From: CADEFX01 sp046154585
GTDB lineage: Bacteria > Pseudomonadota > Alphaproteobacteria > Rhizobiales > Hyphomicrobiaceae
Direction of reading: 5' to 3'
DNA: 64,000 nucleotides
NCBI GenBank assembly: GCA_046154585.1
Contig: JBJXDX010000102.1
Coordinates: 1 to 64,000, forward strand
The notes under the pieces were generated by a model. The model searched no databases. It saw only the letters and a program-made list of their open reading frames with translations, and was not told the DNA's origin. The position numbers and the translations under genes were made by a program. Below are positions 9,727 to 19,563 of the stretch, piece by piece. How positions within the stretch are numbered: position 1 is the stretch's first letter; every line of letters begins with the position of its first letter.

Positions 9727-10712
9727 GCAGCGGCTCCCGCAAGCAGCGGATGGAAGCACCGGACCGCGCGGCGCGGCATGGGCTCGGTCATCTCCGGTTC
9801 GGCGCGGCAGGTCTGCGTGGCCTTCGTGCAGCGCGGGCGGAAGGCGCAACCGGACGGCCGGTTGAGCAGGGACGGCGCCATGCCGGGGATCTGGATCAGG
9901 CGCTCGCCGCGCTTGTTCTGGCTCGGAACGGAGCCCATCAGGCCCATGGTGTAGGGATGCAGGGGATGGGACACGACCTCCGAGGTCTTCCCCGTTTCGA
10001 CGATGCGGCCGGCGTACATGACGGCGATGCGGTCGGCGAGCGAAGAGACGACGGCGAGATCGTGGGTGATCCAGATCATGGCCGTGCCGGTGCGGGCGCA
10101 GAGCGCCTGGGCCTCGGCCAGGATCTGGCCCTGGATCGTGACATCGAGCGCGGTGGTCGGCTCGTCGGCGATGACGAGATTCGGCTTGTTGATGAAGGCG
10201 GTGGCGATGGCAACGCGCTGGCGCATGCCGCCGGACAACTCGTGCGGGTAGGCCTTCAGCCGCCGTTCGGGTGACGGGATGCCGACATCGGCCAAGGCGT
10301 CGCGCGCCAATCCGAAAGCCGCAGACTTGCTGACGTCGCGATGGGCACGCACGGCCTCGATCATCTGCGTATCGACGCGCAGGACCGGATTGAGCGTCAT
10401 CATCGGATCCTGGAAGATCATGGCGATGCGATTGCCGCGCAGCGAGCGCAGCCGCTCCTCGCTGGCGGTCGTCAGCTCCTCGCCGTTGAACTTGATGCCG
10501 CCATTGACGATCCGCCCTGGTGGATCGACGAGGCCGAGGATGGAGAAGCCGGTGATGGACTTGCCGCAGCCGGATTCGCCGACAAGACCAAGAATTTCGC
10601 CGGCATTGACGGAGAACGACACGCCGTCCACCGCCTTCACGACGCCGCCCCGCGTGAAGAAGTGCGTCCTGAGGTTCTCGACCTCGAGCGTCGGCAGGGC
10701 CGGCGCCTTCAT
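9723..10712 (-). CDS. dipeptide/oligopeptide ABC transporter ATP-binding protein (DppD-like)
   Basis: A 329-residue ATPase with Walker A GESGCGKS, signature LSGGMRQRVAIA, Walker B LVIADEPTTALDVT and the C-terminal LNRPSGCAFRPRC extension of the Dpp/Opp family. The ATG at 10712 overlaps the stop of the upstream permease by four bases (ATGA), and its own stop overlaps the start of the DppF-like gene in the same way. Together the two ATPases energise import by the permease pair at the cytoplasmic membrane. Confidence 0.93.
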
Positions 10713-11641
10713 CGTTTCAGCCTGGGATTGAGCGTGTCGCGCAACTGGTCGCCGACGAGATTGATGGTCATGATCGTGACCAGCAGGACGATGCCCGGGA
10801 AGAAGCTGATCCAGTATTTGCCCGAAAGCATGTATTCGAAGCCGTTCGAAATCAGCAGGCCAAGGGACGGCTCGGTCTGGGGCAGGCCGACGCCCAGGAA
10901 GGACAGCGTGGCCTCCAGTGCGATGGCGTGCGCGGTCTGCACCGTCGCCACGACGATGAGCGGCGGCAGGCAGTTCGGCATGATGTGGCGCGCCATGATG
11001 CGGGCGTGGCTGAGGCCCAGGCAGCGTGCGGCCTCGACATACTCCTTGCGGCTTTCGACGAGGGCGTTGGCGCGGACGGTGCGCGCGTAGTAGGCCCACT
11101 GCACCGTCACAAGCGCGATGATGATCTTGTCGACGCCCTTGCCCAGAACGGCGATCAGCATGAGGGCCAGCAAGATGGCGGGGAACGAGAGCTGCAGATC
11201 GACGACGCGCATGATGAGCGCCTCGATGCGGCCGCCGGCATAGGCGGCGATCAGGCCGACGGAGGCGCCGATGACCATGGCGATGAGCCCGGACAACACC
11301 CCGACCATCAGCGAAATGCGCACGCCGTAGAGCATGGCCGAGAGAAGATCGCGGCCGGCCCCATCGGTGCCCAGCCAATAGGTGTAGCCGGTCACGGCAT
11401 TCTTCTCGCCGGGCGGGAGGCGGCTGTCGAGCACATCGACCTGGGCCAGATCGTAGGGATTCTGCGGAACGATCCAGGGCGCGATGATGGCCAGCAGGAC
11501 GATGATCGCCAGCGTGATCAGTGCGATCGTGGAGAGCCGGTTCTCGAAGAACTCGCTGAGGAAGCGCCGCAGCGGCGTTTCCACGGCGATGGCGGCCGCT
11601 TCCGGCGCCTCGGACGTCACGACGTCGTCGGCGATGGTCAT
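10709..11641 (-). CDS. dipeptide/oligopeptide ABC transporter permease (DppC-like)
   Basis: A 310-residue permease with an N-terminal transmembrane helix (about residues 33-52), a periplasmic segment ending in the family motif YWLGTDGAGRDLLS, and five further helices. The cytoplasmic EAA loop is EYVEAARCLGLSHARIM. The short polar N-terminus before the first helix is typical of the DppC subunit. The ATG at 11641 overlaps the stop of the DppB-like gene (ATGA). It partners with DppB to form the membrane channel. Confidence 0.93.
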   Translation of the reverse strand: MTIADDVVTSEAPEAAAIAVETPLRRFLSEFFENRLSTIALITLAIIVLLAIIAPWIVPQNPYDLAQVDVLDSRLPPGEKNAVTGYTYWLGTDGAGRDLLSAMLYGVRISLMVGVLSGLIAMVIGASVGLIAAYAGGRIEALIMRVVDLQLSFPAILLALMLIAVLGKGVDKIIIALVTVQWAYYARTVRANALVESRKEYVEAARCLGLSHARIMARHIMPNCLPPLIVVATVQTAHAIALEATLSFLGVGLPQTEPSLGLLISNGFEYMLSGKYWISFFPGIVLLVTIMTINLVGDQLRDTLNPRLKR

Positions 11642-12615
11642 GCGCTTTGCGCTCCGAGGCGCACACGGGGGTCGAGGATCGAGTAGAGAATATCGACCAG
11701 CAGATTGATCACGACGAACATCAAAACAATGATGATCAGGTAGGCGACGATGATGGGCCGGTCGAGGCTTTGGATCGAGCCGATCAGCAGCCGGCCCATG
11801 CCGGGCCAGGCGAAAATGGTCTCGGTCACCACAGAGAACGCGACCAGATTGCCGAACTCCAGGCCGAGCACGGTGACGACCGGGATCAGGATGTTCTTCA
11901 GAAGGTGCACGCCGATGACGCGGCGGTTGGAGAGGCCCTTGGCGCGGGCGAACTTGATGTAGTCCTGATGGATCGCCTCGCGAGCGCCGGCGCGCGTCAG
12001 GCGGATGACGAGCGAGATTTTCAGCAGCGCCAGATTGAGCGCCGGCAGCAGCATGTGTTTCAGGCCGTCGAGCGTGAACAGGCTGGAAGTGATGCCGAAC
12101 CACGTGGCCGTCGCCCCGCGGCCGGTCGACGGCAACCAGCCCAGCATGACGGCGAACACCATGATGAGCATGAGGCCGACCCAGAACGTCGGCAGGGAGA
12201 AGCCGAGGATGGAGGTCGCCATGATCCCGCGCGACAGCGGAGATGACGGATAGAGCCCCGCGTACAGGCCGAGCGGAATGCCCAGAACGATCGCCATGGC
12301 GATGGCGGCGAAGGCGAGCTCCAGCGTGGCCGGCATGCGCTGGATGATGACCTTGAGGGCTGGCTCGCCGAAGATGAAGGAGTTGCCGAGATCGCCGCGC
12401 AGCGCCCCGCCGACGAAGTACAGGTACTGCTCCCAGATCGGGCGGTCGAGGCCGAGTGATTTGATCGCTGCCTCGATGTCCTTCTGGTCGGCCTGGGGAT
12501 TGATCAGGAGATAGACCGGATCGCCGACGAGATGGACGCCGCAGAACACGATGATCGACATGACCATCACCACCAGCACGCTCTGCATCAGGCGGCGGAT
12601 GATGAAGGCGGTCAT
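11638..12615 (-). CDS. dipeptide/oligopeptide ABC transporter permease (DppB-like)
   Basis: A 325-residue permease beginning MTAFIIRRLMQSVLVV, the characteristic start of DppB subunits, with six predicted membrane helices. The EAA loop is DYIKFARAKGLSNRRVI and the C-terminal conserved DPRVRL ends the family profile. It begins 41 bases after the substrate-binding protein gene and overlaps the DppC-like gene by four bases. The whole operon therefore reads 14234 to 8704. Confidence 0.93.
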   Translation of the reverse strand: MTAFIIRRLMQSVLVVMVMSIIVFCGVHLVGDPVYLLINPQADQKDIEAAIKSLGLDRPIWEQYLYFVGGALRGDLGNSFIFGEPALKVIIQRMPATLELAFAAIAMAIVLGIPLGLYAGLYPSSPLSRGIMATSILGFSLPTFWVGLMLIMVFAVMLGWLPSTGRGATATWFGITSSLFTLDGLKHMLLPALNLALLKISLVIRLTRAGAREAIHQDYIKFARAKGLSNRRVIGVHLLKNILIPVVTVLGLEFGNLVAFSVVTETIFAWPGMGRLLIGSIQSLDRPIIVAYLIIIVLMFVVINLLVDILYSILDPRVRLGAQSA

Positions 12616-12656
12616 GCTACTGCGCTCCGAACGCGGACTCGGCGGACGCCTGGCAC

Positions 12657-14234
12657 CTACTCTGTCACGCCCATGGCCAGCGTGTTCTCGTCTGACCGGG
12701 CCTTGTACTTGAGGCCCTTGCGCACCGACCAGGTGTTGACCTGGTAGTGCGACGGAATGATCGCCACGTCATCGATGGCGATGTCGGTGGCTTGGCCCAG
12801 CAGATCGGCGCGCTTGGCGTCGTCGACGGTTTTCATGGCTTCTTCGACGAGCTTGTCGACTTGCGGGTTGGAATAGCGGCCGCGGTTGGAGGCGCCCTGT
12901 CCCTTTTCCTTGTCGAACGTTGTGACGAGCGGCTTGACCGCACCTGAGTTCTCGCCGGTGCCCGAGCCCCAACCCACCAGGATGAAGCTGAACTCCGGCA
13001 CGCCGCCAGGACCACCCTGCGAGGCGCGCGTGAAGAAGTTGCCGGGGGGAAGCATCTCGATCGCCGTCTCGATGCCGGCGCGCGTGAGCATCTGCGCCAC
13101 CGCCTCGGCGATCTTCACGTCGTTGATGTAGCGGCCGTTCGGACCGTGCAGCGTCAGCTTGAAGCCGTTCGGGAAGCCCGCTTCGGCCAGCAGTTTCTTG
13201 GCGCCGTCGAGATCGTACTTCTCGACCTTCAGCTTCTTGGAGACGCCGAAATAGTGATCGGGAAGGAACTGGCTGGCGGGGATCGCCACGCCCTCCATCA
13301 CGCGCGAGACGATGACGTCGCGATTGAGCGCCTTCGTCATGGCCTTGCGGACGCGCTTGTCCTTGAAGGGGTTCTTTATCTCGGCGCCATCCTTGCCCTT
13401 GGCGAAGGGCGTCACGTCGCGGCCGTGGTCGACGAAGAAGTAGATGATGCGGTTGGAGACTTCCTGGCTGATGTCGATCTTCGGTTCCTTTTTCAGGCGC
13501 TCGATATCGGCCGTGGGGGTGTCCTCGATCATGTCGACGTCGCCGGCGAGGAGGGCGGCGACGCGGGCCGGACCAGCCTTGATGGGACGGAACGTGGCCG
13601 TCTTCCATTTCGGCTTGGCGCCCCAGTAGTCGTCGTTGCGCGCCAACTCGATGCGATCGCCGGGCGTGAATTTCACAAGCTTGTAGGCGCCTGTGCCGAT
13701 GGCGGCCTTGCCGGAATTGAAGTCGGGCGTACCGGCACCCTCCGCGTTCTTCTTGGAGACGATGAGGATGGTGGCGACGTCGTTCGGCATCAGCGGGTAG
13801 ACGCTCGCCGTGCTGATGTGGACGGTGTGGTCGTCGACCTTGGTGACGGTCTTGCCCTTGGCGACGATGAACGGGGACGGGCTGTTGGGCACGTTGCCGG
13901 CGCGGCCGAAGGTGAACACGACATCGTCGGCCGTGAAGGGCGAGCCATCGTGCCACTTGACGCCTTTACGGAGCTTGAACTCCCAGGTCGTATCGTTGAT
14001 GGCCTTCCAGCTCTCGGCCAGGCCCGGGATGAGGTTCTGCTTCTCGTCGTTCTCGATCAGCCGCTCGAACACGTGGCTGAGCAGCGAGTTGTTGGGCGTC
14101 AGATTGTGGTAGTGCGGATCCATGGCCGTCGGCTCGGCGGAAAGACCGATGCGCAGATCCTGGGCGAGCGCCTGGCCGAAAAGCCCCCCCGCCGCAACCA
14201 CAACGGCAGCGAGCATCGCTCGTACGAACGGCAT
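12657..14234 (-). CDS. ABC transporter substrate-binding protein, peptide/nickel family 5
   Basis: A 525-residue periplasmic receptor with a signal peptide (residues 1-25, cleavage after ALAQ). The SBP_bac_5 fold shows AEPTAMDPHYHNLTPN near the mature N-terminus, the ESWKAINDTTWEFKLRKGVK segment and DGSPFTADDVVFTF. The ATG at 14234 has GGAGGGG about 6 bases upstream. As first gene of the operon it sets ligand specificity. Family members bind peptides, but also amino-sugar derivatives, glutathione or opines, so the peptide label is nominal. Confidence 0.92.
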   Translation of the reverse strand: MPFVRAMLAAVVVAAGGLFGQALAQDLRIGLSAEPTAMDPHYHNLTPNNSLLSHVFERLIENDEKQNLIPGLAESWKAINDTTWEFKLRKGVKWHDGSPFTADDVVFTFGRAGNVPNSPSPFIVAKGKTVTKVDDHTVHISTASVYPLMPNDVATILIVSKKNAEGAGTPDFNSGKAAIGTGAYKLVKFTPGDRIELARNDDYWGAKPKWKTATFRPIKAGPARVAALLAGDVDMIEDTPTADIERLKKEPKIDISQEVSNRIIYFFVDHGRDVTPFAKGKDGAEIKNPFKDKRVRKAMTKALNRDVIVSRVMEGVAIPASQFLPDHYFGVSKKLKVEKYDLDGAKKLLAEAGFPNGFKLTLHGPNGRYINDVKIAEAVAQMLTRAGIETAIEMLPPGNFFTRASQGGPGGVPEFSFILVGWGSGTGENSGAVKPLVTTFDKEKGQGASNRGRYSNPQVDKLVEEAMKTVDDAKRADLLGQATDIAIDDVAIIPSHYQVNTWSVRKGLKYKARSDENTLAMGVTE

Positions 14235-14388
14235 CAAAAACCCCTCCGGTAGCCTCTGACGGACGTGGTGATCCACGTTGGCTGCAGCCTAGCATAAGCT
14301 GCAGCGAAGCCAAGATCCGCAGCCGGATATGGCGATGCCGCCGCCGCGAGCGATCGCGGCGGCGGTGACAGGGCGAGCGAGGGCCGGT

Positions 14389-15159
14389 CTACCAGGTCCG
14401 GCGCGAGCCGGTGTCGATGTGGAACAGGCCGCGGCCGTAGTGCTTGAGGCCACCGACGCCGCCCGAGCCGCGCAGATAGGCCCAGACGCCGCGCCAGTTG
14501 CCGCGCACGCGGAAATCGACGGCGTTGCCCGACAGGTGGTGCGACTGTCTGGCGCCGCCGACGCGGCGGTTGTGACCGCGGCTGCGGCAGGTGGAATTGA
14601 CGGTGACCCCGCCGAACAGCGACGCCACACTGGCGACGACCGATCTCAGGCCGGAATTGAGGCAGCCTGAGCTCGCCGCCCACCGGATGCCGCCGCCACC
14701 GACGGCGGGGGCGGTTGACGGTGCTGCACTGAAGCCGCCGCCCAGGCTGGCAACGCGCGTGTGGCGCCGAACGCCGCGTTTTGCCGTCCGGCGCTCGCTG
14801 CGCGCAGAACGCGTGGAGGGCAGCTCGGTGTTGCCCAGGCTCGCGGTGCGCGTGCGCCTTGCACTTTTGCTCCGCTTGGTGGGGCGCTCCTCGCGAACCT
14901 CCTCCTCGCTCACGGAATAGTCGGTACCGAGGCTCGCGACCTGGGTGCCGCGAGATGAACGACGGCGCGTCTGTCCCGCATGCCGGCCGGCGCCGAGGTT
15001 CATGACGCCGGCACTGACGCCAAGGTTCGTGCCTTTGAAGGTCTCGCCGAACCAGGCAGCGTTGTCATCGGCGGCGGCGGGCGAAACACCCAGCATCGCA
15101 ACAACGCACAAGGCGCACGCGGACACGACCGCACGTGCGGTCACGGAAAGTACGCTCAT
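14389..15159 (-). CDS. M15 family peptidase (D-Ala-D-Ala carboxypeptidase-like) with a repetitive linker
   Basis: A 256-residue exported protein with a signal peptide (residues 1-30, AAA-DD cleavage region), a basic low-complexity linker (about 60-150) and a C-terminal M15-type catalytic domain. The zinc residues fit His208 and Asp215 in SHHLSGNAVDF plus His247 in LFHID, and two cysteines (C166, C191) may pair. Such domains cleave peptidoglycan peptides in the periplasm. The linker carries a T-x-V/T-A-S-L-G motif three times at an exact 31-residue period. The gene sits between the ABC operon and an M81 peptidase but has its own upstream gap. Confidence 0.8.
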   Translation of the reverse strand: MSVLSVTARAVVSACALCVVAMLGVSPAAADDNAAWFGETFKGTNLGVSAGVMNLGAGRHAGQTRRRSSRGTQVASLGTDYSVSEEEVREERPTKRSKSARRTRTASLGNTELPSTRSARSERRTAKRGVRRHTRVASLGGGFSAAPSTAPAVGGGGIRWAASSGCLNSGLRSVVASVASLFGGVTVNSTCRSRGHNRRVGGARQSHHLSGNAVDFRVRGNWRGVWAYLRGSGGVGGLKHYGRGLFHIDTGSRRTW

Positions 15160-15496
15160 ACAGGATCTCCCCTCGTAATGGCCGAACGGGTCGCTCGACT
15201 GATTTGTTCGCGACGTCGTGGGCCGGTGATACGAACCCCTCCGAGATCGACCCCTACGGGCATCGGCTGGCGATTGGGACGCGAGGCTTCAGTTTTGGTT
15301 AACCTCGCGGGGTAACGCCGGGGCCGCGCAAAAATTGCCTAGGAAACTGCAATGTCGTGATTTTTCATGCAGTTGCCACGGCATTGCCACAATTCGCGGC
15401 GGGCGATGGGTGCGCGAAAGGGTCGGTCATGAGCGACCACATAGCGCACTTGGTTACACGCTTACGTTGTTGCGCGGCGTGACGTTCGCTTGGGAC
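15160..15496. other. intergenic region upstream of the M15 peptidase gene
   Basis: About 340 bases between the M15 gene (start 15159) and the end of the M81 gene, both read leftward. It must contain the M15 promoter. I see no convincing gene, RNA or strong terminator in it; open frames crossing it are antisense extensions of the M81 gene. Confidence 0.4.
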
Positions 15497-17029
15497 TCAG
15501 GCCGTTGGCCAGGGCGGCGGAGACCAGTCCGTCGTCTCGTCGAGCGGATAGGACGGCCGCGGCAGACGATGCCATTGCCGGCGTTCGAGCACCGGCGAGG
15601 TGAGGCCTTCGCTGTCGATCTCATGCACGCGCTCGGGCGGAAACCACGGGATGAATCCCGCCCGGAAATGGCCGCGCGATTTGACGACGACGGTGTGCGC
15701 CGCGCCGATGTCGAGGCCGAACATCTCGAAGAACATCGGGTCGAGCGTCTGCATGCGGTCCGAGATGACAATGACCGTCATGCCGCCGATCTTCAGGGCG
15801 GCGGACGGCCCGAGGCGGAGCGTGCGCCCCTGCGCCCAGCCCAGGCGGCCGACGATGGTGCCGTCGTGCAGGCCGACGACCTCGGCATCGGCCTCGAAGG
15901 GGGCATCGCAGGGCAGGCCCGGGGCGGTGTTGAAGTGTGCGCGCAGTTTCGCGCCGATGCCGGCTTGGTGGGCGGCGGCGGCGAGCGGCGGGTCGAAGAA
16001 GCTGCCGTAGAGGACGTTCTCGGCGCCGGCTCGATGGAGGGCAGCGAGCAGCTCGGTGGTGCGGCCGGTGCCGCCGCCGCCGGGATTGTCGCCGGTGTCG
16101 GCGAGAATGACCGCGGGGCGATTGCGCTGGCGGGCCAGAGCGACGGCATCAGGGAGCGGCACCAGCACTTTCCGGAACTTTTCCCGCTGCGCCCAGCCGC
16201 GCTCGGCGATCTCGCGGGCGAGCATCTGCGCCCGACGCTGGTCGCTGCGGGCGGTGACGACGATGGCGACGCCGTTCTTGTCGCTGTCGGCAAAGACGAA
16301 GCCGCCGAAGATAGAGACGTTGAGGATGTCGCCAGCCAGCTCTGCGCGGCGCCGCGTGCCATAGTCGATCATGTCACCGTAGGGGCCGCTGGCGGTGAGC
16401 AGACCCACCGGGGCGGGTGTCAGGGGCAGGCGGATGAACGCGGACTTGGGATCGGCAAGGCCGGCCAGGATGAGACGCAGGGACAGGGCGGCCTCCTCGC
16501 CGCGCTCGGTCATATCGACGTGCGGGTTGGTGCGGTAGCCGACGATGAGGTCGCTGCTGTCGACCATGCGCTCGGAGATGTTGCCATGCAGGTCGAGCGT
16601 GACGACGACGCGGCCTTTCGGGCCGGCGAACTCGCGCGCCAGGGCGATGATCTCGCCGTCGGGGTCGTCGCGGTCGGACGCAATCATGGCGCCGTGATTG
16701 GCGACGTAGACTGCGTCGAGCGGGCCGGCCTGCTCCAGGCCTTTGCGCATGTCAGCAAGCATGCGGTCCATCAGTGGCCCGTCGACAGGGCCATGCGGAT
16801 GGCAAGCGGCGAGCAGGATCGGGACCGGCTGCCAGGGACCGGTGGCGTCCATGGTTTTCACGAAGGCCGCGCCCTCGCCAAGGATGTAGGGTTGCGGCGC
16901 GCGGGCGGCTTCCAGGATAGCGGGGCCCTCGAGCCAGTAAAGGCTGCGGAAGTCCACTTCCATGGCGACCGGCGCCTGCCGGTTGCTTTCGAGCCAGACG
17001 CCGATGATGGCAACGCGGGGACCGGTCAT
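15497..17029 (-). CDS. M81 family metallopeptidase (MlrC-like)
   Basis: A 510-residue protein of the MlrC family, named after the microcystin-degradation enzyme that hydrolyses linear peptides. Hallmark segments are YVANHGAM, VTLDLHGNIS and YRTNPHVDMTERG, which supply the presumed zinc ligands, followed by the C-terminal MlrC domain with LADTGDNPGGGGTG. Most members act on unknown substrates and often sit beside dipeptide-type ABC importers, as here. The ATG at 17029 has GAGG 8 bases upstream; a GTG three bases earlier is also in frame. Family certain, substrate unknown. Confidence 0.9.
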   Translation of the reverse strand: MTGPRVAIIGVWLESNRQAPVAMEVDFRSLYWLEGPAILEAARAPQPYILGEGAAFVKTMDATGPWQPVPILLAACHPHGPVDGPLMDRMLADMRKGLEQAGPLDAVYVANHGAMIASDRDDPDGEIIALAREFAGPKGRVVVTLDLHGNISERMVDSSDLIVGYRTNPHVDMTERGEEAALSLRLILAGLADPKSAFIRLPLTPAPVGLLTASGPYGDMIDYGTRRRAELAGDILNVSIFGGFVFADSDKNGVAIVVTARSDQRRAQMLAREIAERGWAQREKFRKVLVPLPDAVALARQRNRPAVILADTGDNPGGGGTGRTTELLAALHRAGAENVLYGSFFDPPLAAAAHQAGIGAKLRAHFNTAPGLPCDAPFEADAEVVGLHDGTIVGRLGWAQGRTLRLGPSAALKIGGMTVIVISDRMQTLDPMFFEMFGLDIGAAHTVVVKSRGHFRAGFIPWFPPERVHEIDSEGLTSPVLERRQWHRLPRPSYPLDETTDWSPPPWPTA

Positions 17030-17086
17030 CACTATTCCTCTATCGACTTTGGACCGTCATAGCATGGAGATGCGGTGCCACACCCT

Positions 17087-17232
17087 CAGTGTCATCCTTG
17101 GACTTGTTCCGATGACCTATCGCGCCACGAATGTGGGCGCCGTTGGATGCCACGTGCCGTGCTGCAGAGTTGCGAAACTGTCTTTTGGGACTCGTGGGAC
17201 CATGGGTCCTCGGGACGAGCCCGAGGATGACA
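17087..17232. repeat. intergenic repeat with CATCCTTGG / GAGGATGAC ends
   Basis: The gap between glpD and the M81 gene begins with a GTCATCCTTGGACTTG-type end and closes with GACGAGCCCGAGGATGAC around 17215-17232. These are imperfect inverted ends of the same repeat class as 8491-8694. Such elements are non-coding and scattered between genes in alphaproteobacteria. Confidence 0.5.
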
Positions 17233-17283
17233 TCTGTTGGGAGGTGAGGCAGTGCCCAACGCCACGCCCCCCTTCTCCCCGCG

Positions 17284-18795
17284 TTACAGAAGTTGCTCGA
17301 TCTCGCGGACGGCGGCATCCCGCTCGGCAGGCGTCAGGTGCAATCCTATCTTCGTGCGGCGCCAGAGCACGTCCTCGGCGGTTCGTGCCCACTCGCGGTC
17401 ACGCAGGTGCAGGACTTCGCGCTCGGTCAGTCCGGCACCGAAATGTCGGCCCATGCCACTCAAGTCGCGGGCTTCACCGATGATATCGACTGTGGCGGTT
17501 CCGTGGCGGCGGGCGAGGCGGCGCAGGAAGGCGGGATCGAAACCCGGGAGGCGGCGCTGCAGATCTGCGAGCCAGACGTCGAAATCAGCGCCCGGCATGT
17601 CGCCGCCTGGAAGGGGTGCGCTTTCGGTCCACGACGGACCCATGGCGGGAAGATGTGGCGCGAGCCGTTCCAGTGTCTCCAGCGCAAGACGGCGGTAGGT
17701 CGTCACCTTTCCGCCCATGATCGTGAGCAGCGGCGGGACATCGGCCCCGGCTGCGAGTTCCAGATGATAATCGCGTGTGACGGCGGAGGGGTCGGTGGTC
17801 TGATCGTCGTAAAGCGGGCGGACGCCGGCGTAGGTCCAAACGATGTCCTGGCGGCGGAGCGGCACCTTGAAGAATTTCTGGGCAAGGCTCAGGAGGTATT
17901 CGGTTTCCGTGTCGTCGATACGCACGGCCGCGGGATCGCCGGCGTAGGGAACGTCGGTGGTGCCGATGATGGTGAAGTCCTGCTCGAAAGGCAGCGCGAA
18001 GACGACGCGGCGGTCGGGACTTTGCAGCAGATAGGCGTCTTCGGCGCCCGGGATGCGCGGCAGAACCACGTGGCTGCCTTTGACGAGGCGGACGCCGCCG
18101 TGGTTGCGTCGCGGGCCCTGCTGGAGCGTTGTTTGCACGGCCCCGACCCATGGTCCAGCGGCGTTGACGAGCGCGCGTGCGGTCACGTCGTGTTGGGCAT
18201 CGCCAGAACGCAGCGTCACGCGCCATTGGCCGTTATCGGCGCGGGCGCTGACAACGCGGCAATGGGTTCGTATCTCGGCGCCCTTGTCGGCGGCAGCGCG
18301 GGCATTGAGGACGACGAGGCGGGCGTCGTCCACCCAGCAATCCCAATAGGTAAAGCCGGAGCCCAGATCGGCGCGCAAAGGGTTGCCGGCCGCGTCGCTG
18401 CGCAAGTCGATGGACCGGGAGGCCGGGATGGCGCGCCGGCGATAGAGATGATCGTAGAGGAACAGCCCGGCGCGGATCATCCAGGGCGGCCGCAGGCCTG
18501 GGACGTGCGGCAGCACGAAGCGCAAGGGCCAGACGATGTGCGGGGCCTTCCTGAGCAGCACCTCGCGCTCCGCCAGCGCTTCGCGGACCAGCCGGAACTC
18601 ATAGTGCTCGAGATAGCGCAACCCGCCATGGATCAGCTTGGAGCTGGCCGAGGACGTGGCGCCTGCGAGATCGTCCTTCTCCGCCAAGAGCACTTTCAGT
18701 CCGCGGCCGGCCGCGTCCGCCGCGATGCCGCATCCGTTGATGCCGCCGCCGATGATGACGAGGTCGTAGATGGTTGGGCTCATGCGAATAGCCAT
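17284..18795 (-). CDS. glpD: aerobic glycerol-3-phosphate dehydrogenase
   Basis: A 503-residue FAD enzyme oxidising sn-glycerol-3-phosphate to dihydroxyacetone phosphate and passing electrons to the quinone pool at the inner membrane face. The N-terminus has the dinucleotide fold DLVIIGGGINGCGIAADAAGRG and the GlpD signature ASSKLIHGGLRYLEHYEF. A TTDVPYAGDP segment and the C-terminal DAO_C domain follow. Two in-frame ATGs (18795 and 18783) are possible and neither has a strong ribosome site. No glpK, glpF or glpR is adjacent. Confidence 0.93.
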   Translation of the reverse strand: MAIRMSPTIYDLVIIGGGINGCGIAADAAGRGLKVLLAEKDDLAGATSSASSKLIHGGLRYLEHYEFRLVREALAEREVLLRKAPHIVWPLRFVLPHVPGLRPPWMIRAGLFLYDHLYRRRAIPASRSIDLRSDAAGNPLRADLGSGFTYWDCWVDDARLVVLNARAAADKGAEIRTHCRVVSARADNGQWRVTLRSGDAQHDVTARALVNAAGPWVGAVQTTLQQGPRRNHGGVRLVKGSHVVLPRIPGAEDAYLLQSPDRRVVFALPFEQDFTIIGTTDVPYAGDPAAVRIDDTETEYLLSLAQKFFKVPLRRQDIVWTYAGVRPLYDDQTTDPSAVTRDYHLELAAGADVPPLLTIMGGKVTTYRRLALETLERLAPHLPAMGPSWTESAPLPGGDMPGADFDVWLADLQRRLPGFDPAFLRRLARRHGTATVDIIGEARDLSGMGRHFGAGLTEREVLHLRDREWARTAEDVLWRRTKIGLHLTPAERDAAVREIEQLL

Positions 18796-18904
18796 ATGTC
18801 GCTACTCACGCGTAGCGCTTCCGCCAACCCGATGCATCTCCATGGATGCACGACGCCGGCTTGAGCCCGGCGCAGATTGACGCAGCGGCCGACAAATGGG
18901 GCTA

Positions 18905-19270
18905 TCAATCGCGGCCCGCCATGGCCTGCAGAGCAGGGTAGGCGAGAACGAAAGCCCCAATGGCCCAGATCAGCAAGGATCCAACCGTGCTCCGGGGCAG
19001 CCCGCGGATGCGCTCGTAAACGGCGGCTGGCACGCCAGACACCGCCAGAGTGACCAGGAAGATCAGAAGCGACGTGAAGTGCAGGAGCGAATTCGGCGCA
19101 AAGGACATGATCGCCGGTGAAAACGGGCGCAAAAGGAAGAAGATCGAATCGAATACGGGCGAGAAGTACGTACCGTTAATTGCCGCGAATGCGATGGCGG
19201 CTGCCAGAAGCGCCGCCCGCACGATACGTATCGCGATGCTGCTTCGCGCTTCTTCCATGGCGCCCGTCAC
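18905..19270 (-). CDS. small integral membrane protein of unknown function
   Basis: A 121-residue protein with about three to four hydrophobic helices (residues 17-35, 38-55, 62-80, 98-115). The frame opens with a GTG at 19270 that overlaps the stop of the preceding membrane gene (GTGA), so the two are translationally coupled. I recognise no family. The conserved gene coupling and clean hydrophobic pattern support coding. Confidence 0.65.
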   Translation of the reverse strand: MTGAMEEARSSIAIRIVRAALLAAAIAFAAINGTYFSPVFDSIFFLLRPFSPAIMSFAPNSLLHFTSLLIFLVTLAVSGVPAAVYERIRGLPRSTVGSLLIWAIGAFVLAYPALQAMAGRD

Positions 19271-19563
19271 AACCTCGGACGAATGCCGGCGAGCGCCAAC
19301 CCGAACAGCAGGGCGATGCGGGCGGTGAACAGCCAGGCAATGGCAAACAGGATGACGAGTCCCGGTGGTGCGATGCGGGGCGTGATGGCGCCGACGCTAC
19401 GCACGACAGGATTGGTTGCGGCATCGGCGATGCGGACGATCACATTGCCGGCCGGGAGGACGCGTGAAGCGACGTACCGGGCAACCAGCGCATACGTCAG
19501 CACAATCAGGATGAAGTTGGGCAAATGGAAATACCAGTGCGCGAAAAAAGTCTGCGTCGGCAT
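19267..19563 (-). CDS. small membrane protein, possibly YggT-like
   Basis: A 98-residue protein with an N-terminal hydrophobic helix (FILIVLTYALVARYV), a conserved-looking polar segment containing RIADAATNPVVRSVGAITP, and a C-terminal hydrophobic pair. The order helix, R-x-x-D-x-x-x-P-V-x-R, TPR-like proline motif, helix resembles YggT-type proteins. Length and details are not enough for a firm call. The ATG at 19563 begins directly at the plausible cytoplasmic N-terminus. It is coupled to the following gene by a four-base overlap. Confidence 0.6.
   Translation of the reverse strand: MPTQTFFAHWYFHLPNFILIVLTYALVARYVASRVLPAGNVIVRIADAATNPVVRSVGAITPRIAPPGLVILFAIAWLFTARIALLFGLALAGIRPRL

Noticed and set aside
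15335..17062. 575-codon open frame on the + strand
   Set aside because: Antisense to the M81 metallopeptidase gene, with composition typical of a shadow frame and no ribosome site.
17293..18864. 523-codon open frame on the + strand
   Set aside because: Exactly antisense to glpD, which is certain from its motifs.
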